Shown here piece by piece: positions 57,341-64,000 of a stretch of 64,000 nucleotides of DNA (positions within the stretch are counted from its first letter, which is position 1; each line of letters opens with the position of its first letter). The notes beneath the pieces were generated by a model, which saw only the letters and a list, made by a program, of their open reading frames with translations, was not told the DNA's origin and did not search any database. Source of the stretch: Mycoemilia scoparia (lineage: Eukaryota > Kickxellomycota > Kickxellomycetes > Kickxellales > Kickxellaceae); the NCBI GenBank assembly GCA_027575805.1, contig JANBPU010000009.1, positions 150,517 to 214,516 of the forward strand, given 5' to 3'. The position numbers and the translations under genes are program-made.

Positions 57341-59175
57341 TTAAATCAGGCGAATCGGTTCAACCATATCGGCATCTATCTGCTTGATGTGAGGGATAGC
57401 TTCCTTAACCAACTTCTTGTACTCCTGCCTATTGCTGGTCTGGACAGGGTTTCCCTCAAGATAGACGGTCTGGAGGTTTGATAGTCCTGAACACTGCTCC
57501 TTCAAGTCTTCAAAGGAGCTAAGTTCATTTCCAGAAAGCTAAAAATGCAAAGAAAGCAATTGTTAGAAACTGATTGACAGCACGCAAACAAGTTTTTATA
57601 GCTAGATGGAACGATTTTCCTACCCAAAGCTCTTCCAGATTTTCTAGATGAGACACGTTTTCAAGCTTTGTCAGTCTATTGCTTGTGATGTCGAGAGTAT
57701 TAAGCTTGTGGTTGTTTTCCAACCCCTCGATTTTCAAAACACCGTTATGACTAAGATAAAGCTCCTCGAGGTTCTCGAGTTTATCTAGACCTTCAATCTT
57801 TACGATACGGTTGCTCTATAATTATTAATTGTTATCGCACGTTGGTTGATGACTATTTTGATATGAAAAGTATAGCCAGCAGGATGAGTTCAAGCAAGCA
57901 GATGTATGTATTTCTTTACCTGTATGCTTAGTAATCTAAGTTTCTTTAGATTGCTCAATCCCTAAAAGATGCAAGACAAAAACGTATATATTAGAGCCTT
58001 GTATTATATTCGATGCATTTAGTACAAAGCTAAGACAGATATTTACCTCCAGCTTTCTAATCTTGTTCTTTCCAAGATACAATTCCTCTAGATTTACTAG
58101 TGAATCCAGATTCTCAATTTTCTATCCAAAATAAACATATGGTACCAGAGTTATTTAATATGCAAACCCTTCACTCATAGCATGTAATAATAATGCTTAC
58201 CCTTAGTCTGTTTGAGCCAAGTTCGAGATTTCGAATATTGACCAGAGTAGACAGATTTTCTATTACCGAAATCTTGTTGCTGACAAAGAATAGGTCCTTG
58301 AGATTGACCAAATGTCCGATATTATCGATAGTTTTTATCTTGTTAAAAGAAAGATCCAAGTATCTGTATAAAAAGAACATGAGTAAATGTATTAAATTAC
58401 TGGTTCAAGTATCATTAGATAGCTAGAGCTATATATATATATATCTCTCTCACACTATACCAAGCAGGGCAAAGTTATTAAAATACTTACATGAGATTTG
58501 TGAGAGTATCCAAACCTTCAATAGCATTTAGTCGATTATCATACATGTCCAATTCGGTTAGGGAAGTCAATGGCTCCAGATTGGTAATCTTCTTGATCAA
58601 GTTTTGCCGCAATCCCAAAAACTAGATATAAAAATCCACAAGTTAGCTACAATGATGTCATATTATTTTAGATCACAAGACAGCATGTTTTCATTCTATC
58701 TGTTTTTCTAGATATAAAAACGGGAAAAACTTACTGTAGCACTTTTGAACCTAGAAAAATCCAAATTATCCATATCGACAAGTCTGGAATGCATCAGCTC
58801 AATATCCTAGACAAAAGAAGGAAAATAACCAACCAACCAACAAAATGAAGGTTATCAAAACTAGTGATACTTTTGACTATAATTCTTTTTAAGCAAAGCT
58901 CTATAGCACTTACAGTTTCATTATCCGAAAAATCATCCAAGACGTTGTTGTCTATTGAAAAGGCCAGTTATATATATATTGTTATGCCATAGTAGGTTTT
59001 AATTTCAAACAAATTTACAAAGTTCACCCGAGCATATAATAGGCAAACAATAATTTGTACCTTTGGCATCATTGTTGGCGTCCGAATTCTCACCCTCCGA
59101 AGAAGAGACGTCACTTTGTGGTTGGGGTGGTTGAACTTTTACGTCGACATGGCCCTTTTGCTGTTCCTCCGACAT
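57341..59175 (-). CDS. SDS22: Sds22, protein phosphatase 1 regulatory subunit (LRR)
   Basis: Nuclear/cytosolic regulator and biogenesis chaperone of protein phosphatase 1 (human PPP1R7). Nine exons: 59061-59175, 58914-58951, 58735-58806, 58491-58621, 58201-58363, 58047-58121, 57920-57961, 57624-57815 and 57341-57538 (341 residues). After an acidic N-terminus (MSEEQQKGHVDVKVQ..., then VLDDFSDNE) there are about eleven 22-residue SDS22-type repeats (for example LTELDMYDNRLNAIEGL, YLDLSFNKIKTIDNIGHL, LEELYLSHNGVLKIEGL). It ends with the LRR cap QTVYLEGNPVQTSNRQEYKK and HIKQIDADMV. Introns tend to fall within or between repeats, at similar places in the repeat. It is divergent from the capping enzyme gene with 287 bp between starts. 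Confidence 0.96.
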
Positions 59176-59462
59176 ATTGTTGGCAATAACAAGGTTTTGT
59201 GTATTTATTATTGTTATATTAGTGATACTATTGTTATACTGATGAGAGGTAGTATAATGGTTATTTGATTAAAATAAATGGAAACAAAAAGACACATGCA
59301 CTTCTTTTCATCAATGACAAGATTTGACATCATCACTGAAAAATTCAATATCCCATAGTCAATAAGACTACTCATATTGCTTTGATGTTTAAAATGGACA
59401 ACAGCAGCAATAATAATAATAATAATAACACCAGCTATTAAATAGAACCCACAAAGGAAAAA
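59176..59462. promoter_or_regulatory. compact bidirectional promoter, SDS22 and capping enzyme
   Basis: 287 bp between two outward-facing ATGs, AT-rich, with a short AAT repeat (59408-59430) just upstream of the capping-enzyme start. Shared control of the two essential genes is inferred from the distance only. Confidence 0.5.
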
Positions 59463-61571
59463 ATGTCTGGCCGTGCTTATTCTAATCGAGAGTTGCCCCT
59501 GGAGGGAGAAGCAGCATTACACGTATTCCCCACTCCTGGGAAGAAATTGCCTGATATACCAAAGATACCAGGCAGAAGGATATTTGGTGAAGAATTAGCA
59601 CGGGTCCAGAGAGAGATGAATTATATTGGTATTGATACTTTAAGGTGAGTCTGCCCAAAGCGTATATCACACAACCATTGCTGGTATATGTATATTGTAA
59701 GCCCGATCTGCAGGCATGCTAAATACATATGATGCTGATTTTCATATAGCTTTCCAGGTAGGCATTGGGACTGTATATATGGTCCAAAGTTCACCAAGGC
59801 TTTTGGCAAAATGGGACCCCAGGAATTGTATATGGATTGGATGGTGATTGGGCCAAAACCTGATGATGAGGTCCCACCACTTCTGCCTACCAAAGATTCG
59901 ATCGCTAGTGAAATCTTCTCCCACATCCCAGTCCACAATAAAATAACAGCAATTGCAACCCCAATAATTGTTAGAGTATTTGATATAACCGAATATGTGT
60001 ATGTGATAGGAGCCCAGCCAGTATCCTTCAACGAGCGCCACATCGACAGCCTTATGACCCAAGAGTATGTGTAAATTAGTAGCCACATCTACATTGTTTA
60101 TCCCAATTGTGGATGCCCACAGCAGCGTATCTAATGTTTCCCATTGATTTAGCTATTTCGTATGCGAGAAAACAGATGGTGTCCGTGTTTTGTTATATAT
60201 GACCAGGAGTGCTCTTTCACGCCCATCAGGCATATTTGTAAGCCTCAAGCTGTATATACCTACAACCGATTTCCATATTGATGCAATGGAATTGATAACT
60301 AAACGATACATGGTCCTTGATATGACAAATATGTAGATTGACAGAAAGAATGAATACTATACCGACAGAGTACTTGATCTCTTCGTCATCCCAATATCAA
60401 ACAACATTGTACAAGACAAGACGTTGATCGATGGCGAACTTGTATTTACAGACAACCCTGATGGCTCTAGGACTGTAAAATTCCTAGTATTCGATGCCCT
60501 CTACGTGAATGGAGTCAACATACAATCCAAACCCCTAAACAAGAGACTAGGTGTAGGTATTCTTCTTCACGGGCCGTGTTATTAATGCAAAGTGGCTGGG
60601 TCATTTACAATTGCGTGTTGTATTTGGGTATAGTATTTGGACCAGCAGGTAATCAGGCCATATTTAAAGGCCTATGCTTCGGTTAGAGATGATCTAAAGA
60701 GAGGGCTTTTGATGTAAGTTACGGCTTGTCCATATTAAATGTGCAATACACACCCACCAATGGAATCCACGGCTATTTGTGTTTGAACAATTGTGTGTTA
60801 TATGTCGACCCAGCGCACAAATGAAGCGTATGGAGCTTCCCTACGCAATCCCACAGATCTTGAGCCAAGCAAAGGAAAGAAGCCACAAGAGCGACGGTCT
60901 CATATTCACAGGCATAAACGATCCTTACATGAAAGGAACATGCGAGTCCATGCTAAAATGGAAACCAGCAGAAGAAAACTCGATAGACTTTAAGGTGCAT
61001 GTGACTGGGGAAACCAACATGGTAACTGGTTTGCCACGCTTGGATTTGTACGCTTACCATGGAAGAGAGGGTTATAAATACTATGCACCCATGGCTCTTT
61101 CACAAGAGGAATGGGAAAATAACCTCAAACATGTCCAACTTGAAGGAAAGGTTGTCGAGGTATGCTACGACCCCACCCACAGCCCACCGGAAGTGTGGAG
61201 GTTTATGCGATTCAGAGACGACAAGGAACATGGAAATTATATCACCATTATCAACAAGATCCTAACAAGTATCAGCGAAAACATCACCAGCCAGAGGGTA
61301 AGTTCTCTTTACCGTTATTGTACTGATTTCAGGCTGCGATTAGATTGCAAATATGTTAAACAATTCTTCTTCTATCTTGATGTGTGGCGGCGAACCTTGG
61401 TAGCTTATTGATAAGTGCCCGGAGATTAGAAGTGCGTGGAAATCACGTCCCCACAATTTGTAACTAGAGCTGTGTCTTTAAAGCACCATACATCCTACAT
61501 AAATACAATGAGCGCCATTGTCAGTATTCTACTCTGCGCATTTTGCTTTTTTCAACCAGGCTTCGATCTGA
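59463..61571 (+). CDS. CEG1: mRNA guanylyltransferase (capping enzyme, Ceg1 type)
   Basis: Transfers GMP to the 5' diphosphate end of nascent mRNA, bound to Pol II CTD. Exons: 59463-59644, 59750-59757 (8 nt), 60010-60064, 60153-60237, 60337-60552, 60649-60713, 60814-61297 and an uncertain last exon (61560-61571 gives a short tail; read-through to 61411 is the alternative). The nucleotidyltransferase motif I is CEKTDGVR with the GMP-linked Lys. Upstream is DTLSFPGAQPVSFNERH, downstream FIDRKNEYY (motif III), LIDGELVF (IIIa), SDGLIFTG (IV) and LKWKPAEENSIDFK (V). The OB fold follows (GKVVEVCYD, WRFMRFRDDKEHGN). No triphosphatase domain is fused, as in fungi. The 252-nt intron 59758-60009 is stop-free and in frame, so an 84-residue longer form is possible. 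Confidence 0.92.
59750..59757 (+). other. 8-nt micro-exon in the capping enzyme gene
   Basis: CTTTCCAG between acceptor TATATAG and donor GTAGGC. It supplies the F-P-G of the conserved FPGAQPVSF motif; skipping it would shift the frame. Confidence 0.8.
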
Positions 61572-61753
61572 TGAGTATATATGCATTATCGGTTCTCGCC
61601 CCATGACATTATGAGTGTTTTGTTATTTTGTTTGCTATGGCTAAACCTAAATTCTGTCCAAAAAAATCAATAAATAAAGGCATATTTGTTATATAATGGA
61701 CTTTTGATTGATTTGTGGTAAATAAAGTCGTTTGACAGCATCCCAAAAACTCT

Positions 61754-61855
61754 ATATTGGAGATTATTTTTGAAGAGTTAGTCACACATTTGGCTGTGAT
61801 TGCGCCTATAATCGCTGGCCAACAAAAGGAGGTAGTACCCATCACAAAGTATGAT
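61754..61855 (+). repeat. MITE-like element, family 1, internally deleted copy
   Basis: TTGGAGATTATTTTTGAAG, then CACATTTGGCTGTGATTGCG, CCTATAATCGCTGGCCAAC, and a diverged right end. It lacks the block between head and inner part that is present in the 53330 copy. Confidence 0.65.
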
Positions 61856-62616
61856 ACTCCCTCTGTTTACAAATAACTGCAAGGTTTAAATAACTATATT
61901 TTTAAAGGTCATTTTTAAATAAAAAGAACCCAAATTTTAACAAGAGGGGCACATGACTAGTACCTTCTATCACACCAAAAATAATTGAGCTTGATTTATT
62001 AGTTTTTGTTTCCAGAGAGCTTTGAAATTTGCAAATTTTTAAAGGGTATATATAGCAGAAAAGTGAGATAATTATCATATTTTTTAAACAATTACATTGA
62101 AGACATTAAATGGATTGAAAGAACCCTCCCATTATATCTGTGATGACCCTGATAGTTAATGCCAATGTGTGCAGTAGTTGAATTTGTTTTAGTTTGAAGG
62201 ATTAAATTTGGGGAAAAAGTAATAAAGTACTATTGGAGATATTAAGGTTTTTACAGGTAAAACTTACCTTAGAACTTTCTAAATAGTAAATATTTCTTAT
62301 TAAAATATCATATAGAAATATTCAATAAGCAACAAAAGCAATGCTTTAAAGTAAAATACCTATTATTCTAAAAGCAATTACAAAAATATAAAAAATAATA
62401 AATTTTAAACCCATAATGTATATAGCTTTTTATGCAAAGAAATAGTTTGCTTTGATTAGCTAAGCAACTTTGCAATTATTTGTAAATAAAAGGAATAGAA
62501 ATGATTAATAATAATAACTCTCACTGATAGTCTATTTATTTTTCTTTATGAGAAAGCTTTTCTTATATAAAAGATAACTTTAGTTTACTAACTATGTATA
62601 TCAAGATGACTATTGT

Positions 62617-63085
62617 AGGCATTGATTTCTTCTCGCTACTGCCTCCAAGTCAACAACCCACTAATCTACTTAGGCCATAGGCATATATTACTGGTCTATG
62701 CAATGAATCACAATTCATTATTAAATATAGCTCATACTCATTCAGTCTTTGCAATGATGTATCCAATTTGATTCAACAATTATCTTCAATTCAAAATTTA
62801 CAACATGGTCTTTATGTTGTGGCAATATCAACTGATAAGAAGTTTAAATGGCTTAATATTGATATTAAAGTAATCAATGGCCTTTATTCAAATACTTCAA
62901 TATCAACAACAAATTACCCAATCAGTCTAATTATTAGATACATATAACACAAGTATCTTGACCTTGTTTCTGAATGTACTAATATCCTATTTGATGGTAA
63001 TTTGAGAGATTATTTTGCTGTATCAAGGGCCAGTCATGATCAGTCTAATAGAGTCTTCAAACACTCCTTCCATATTATCACACAG
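62617..63085 (+). pseudogene. decayed protein-coding remnant, family unknown
   Basis: Long protein-like stretches in changing frames: FSLLPPSQQPTNLLRP, then a stop, then AYITGLCNESQFIIKYSSY... through GLYVVAISTDKKFKWLNIDI and INGLYSNTSI to a stop near 62947, then in another frame HKYLDLVSECTNILFDGN, LRDYFAVSRASHDQSNRVF and HSFHIITQ, ending at a donor-like CAG/GTAAAA. Two interruptions (one stop, one stop with frameshift) in 470 bases suggest decay. Codon use is far more A/T-ending than in neighbouring genes. I do not recognise the family; an element-borne gene or repeated gene family is possible. Confidence 0.45.
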
Positions 63086-63108
63086 GTAAAAATGATTTTT
63101 TCCGGCAT

Positions 63109-63367
63109 GCTTTCAGCAGGCCCTTTCAGCAGACTTTCAGCTGGTCAAGGCTGTTTTCAGCACTTTTTCAACTTTGGGTACAGAAAGGCTTGCTGAAAGT
63201 ATGTTGGTAGATTTTGGCTTTACTAGTAGGTTGCTAATTATGGGCTACCCACCCTATTCAGCAATCATTCAGTAAGCCTTTAAACAGCCTTTCTGTAAAC
63301 AATGCTGAAAGAGTGTTGAAAAAATCCTCTGTGAGCTGAAAATCAGCTGAAAGGGTTGCTGAAAAGT
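63109..63367. repeat. foldback element built of CTTTCAGC units
   Basis: The left arm begins CTTTCAGCAGGCCCTTTCAG, then CAGACTTTCAGCTGG. The right arm, reverse-complemented, begins CTTTTCAGCAACCCTTTCAG, then CTGATTTTCAGCT. Inversion continues inwards (TACAGAAAGGCTTGCTGAAAG versus TACAGAAAGGCTGTTTAAAG). About 260 bp overall, able to form one long hairpin. Confidence 0.8.
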
Positions 63368-63437
63368 TTTGAACTTGTATGTTTTACCCTCAAAGTCCTT
63401 ATACCTTAGGACTCTTAATATATAGTTACTCACTTGA

Positions 63438-63703
63438 AATAGCAACTACCATCATGTGATTACCCATAAGCACAAAAATAAACTTAAATTTAAATAATAA
63501 TTTAAAAAAATAATTTTTTAAGTTTAAATTAAGCTTAAACAAAGCATCCTCTACTATAACTAAAGTCCCCTTGCCCCTAAGGAGGCTTTGAATACAACTC
63601 TGGATGCTCTTTATTATGAATTATTCAATTTTATTTTAAAAAATTATTTAAAATTATTATTTTTACACTTATGGGTAATCACATGATAGTAGTAGCTATT
63701 ATA
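63438..63703. repeat. inverted-repeat element with ~70-bp arms
   Basis: The left arm AATAGCAACTACCATCATGT, GATTACCCATAAG, then A/T-rich; the right arm reverse-complements to AATAGCTACTACTATCATGT, GATTACCCATAAG, then A/T-rich. The centre (about 63540-63610) is a unique GC-richer spacer with CCCCTTGCCCC. Long arms around a short spacer are typical of non-autonomous foldback or MITE elements. Confidence 0.8.
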
Positions 63704-63734
63704 AAAATCAACCAATTTATAATGTATCCTTTTA

Positions 63735-63849
63735 ATAATAATTTTTGAAGGGTAAATTTTGGTGACCAATGATTATAGGGGCTATCACAGTCAAATGAAT
63801 GTCTAGTTTTACTAGTAAATATTCAGCCTTCAAAAATTATGATCTATAT
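63735..63849 (-). repeat. MITE-like element, family 1, reverse copy
   Basis: On the minus strand: GATCATAATTTTTGAAGG, ATTTACTAGTAAAACTAGAC, ATTCATTTGACTGTGATAGC, CCCTATAATCATTGGTCACC, AAAATTTACCCTTCAAAAAT. Full layout of the family with both inverted ends. Confidence 0.8.
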
Positions 63850-63937
63850 TGTTATAAAATGATTAAATAAAGCAAAGTTCATATCTAAAAGATATATATT
63901 TTTGTAAATGAACAGTTTTAGTAGCTTTGATTAGTAT

Positions 63938-64000
63938 CATATGGGTAGTTATTTTTGAAGGATGACCATTTTCTAATAGACTGTGATCATGCATTTGGCT
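63938..64000 (+). repeat. MITE-like element, family 1, cut by window end
   Basis: Left end CATATGGGTAGTTATTTTTG, AAGGATGACCATTTTCTAAT, then TGTGATCATGCATTTGGCT; the rest lies beyond the window. It starts with the same CATATG as the 53330 copy. Confidence 0.75.

Larger units (their letters stand above)
61572..64000. other. AT-rich repeat island at right edge
   Basis: Base composition falls sharply after the capping enzyme: long A/T runs and few G or C. It contains family 1 elements (61754-61855, 63735-63849, 63938-64000), a foldback element (63109-63367), a long inverted-repeat element (63438-63703) and a decayed coding remnant (62617-63085). About 61860-62600 is unassigned AT-rich sequence. 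No intact gene is seen. Confidence 0.6.

Noticed and set aside
59621..60088. Minus-strand 155-codon frame with hydrophobic stretches, resembling a membrane protein
   Set aside because: Antisense to the exitron-like segment of the capping enzyme; hydrophobicity follows from the AT content. No start context or homologue recognised.
61300..61333. A 34-36 nt intron before GCTGCGATT as the end of the capping enzyme
   Set aside because: Shorter than any other intron in the window and lacks room for a branch site; retained only as an unresolved alternative for the C-terminus.
1..64000. tRNA, rRNA or CRISPR features
   Set aside because: I looked for T-loop (GGTTCGAATCC-like) signals, conserved rRNA blocks and regularly spaced direct repeats and saw none. 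A tRNA scan would be needed to exclude a divergent tRNA.

Overview
The window is nuclear DNA of a fungus. Genes are split by many short GT-AG introns (about 50-150 nt), several proteins carry mitochondrial presequences, and the gene set is fungal: a PKA-type neutral trehalase, class II fructose-bisphosphate aldolase, a separate (non-fused) mRNA guanylyltransferase, an Rco1-like double-PHD protein, a Ppc89/Cep57-like spindle-pole protein and a Cdc15/Imp2-type F-BAR-SH3 protein. An animal-type class I phosphatidylinositol transfer protein, a bacterial-type Fe-S L-serine dehydratase and an F-box/LRR protein point to an early-diverging lineage. Mucoromycota is my best guess, by inference only.

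Layout, left to right. After 1.7 kb without a gene come Fe-S L-serine dehydratase (+), Ctf18 (+) and a mitochondrial trio: ribosomal proteins uS7m (+) and bL31m (-) and the complex I 30-kDa subunit (+). From 11.5 to 26 kb genes run on the minus strand: an unknown coiled-coil protein, an HDHD2/LHPP-like HAD phosphatase, the spliceosomal helicase Aquarius, a type II PI 4-kinase and the double-PHD protein. Then mitochondrial 2-Cys peroxiredoxin (+), neutral trehalase (-), aldolase (+), an F-box/LRR protein (+) and a membrane J-protein (+). A 2,098-residue spindle-pole-like protein (-) fills 40-46.6 kb, followed by the PI transfer protein (+), Gle1 (-), F-BAR-SH3 protein (-), Sds22 (-) and mRNA capping enzyme (+). 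The last 2.4 kb is an AT-rich island of inverted-repeat elements with a decayed coding remnant.

There are no operons. Functional themes are mitochondrial function (uS7m, bL31m, NDUFS3, peroxiredoxin, serine dehydratase, J-protein), phosphoinositide metabolism (PI4K type II, PITP; Gle1 also uses InsP6), mRNA life cycle (capping enzyme, Aquarius, Gle1) and cell division (Ctf18, Sds22, F-BAR, Cep57-like).

The most notable observations are: (1) a strikingly high frequency of micro-exons (5, 8, 8, 11 and 19 nt) in conserved genes; (2) a 252-nt stop-free, frame-preserving intron (exitron-like) in the capping enzyme; (3) two GC-AG introns with the same AAG/GCAAG donor; (4) at least four families of short inverted-repeat elements, one of which sits inside a peroxiredoxin intron. 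I saw no CRISPR array, tRNA or rRNA. Exon joints were placed by eye from splice signals, reading frame and family knowledge; no alignment was run.
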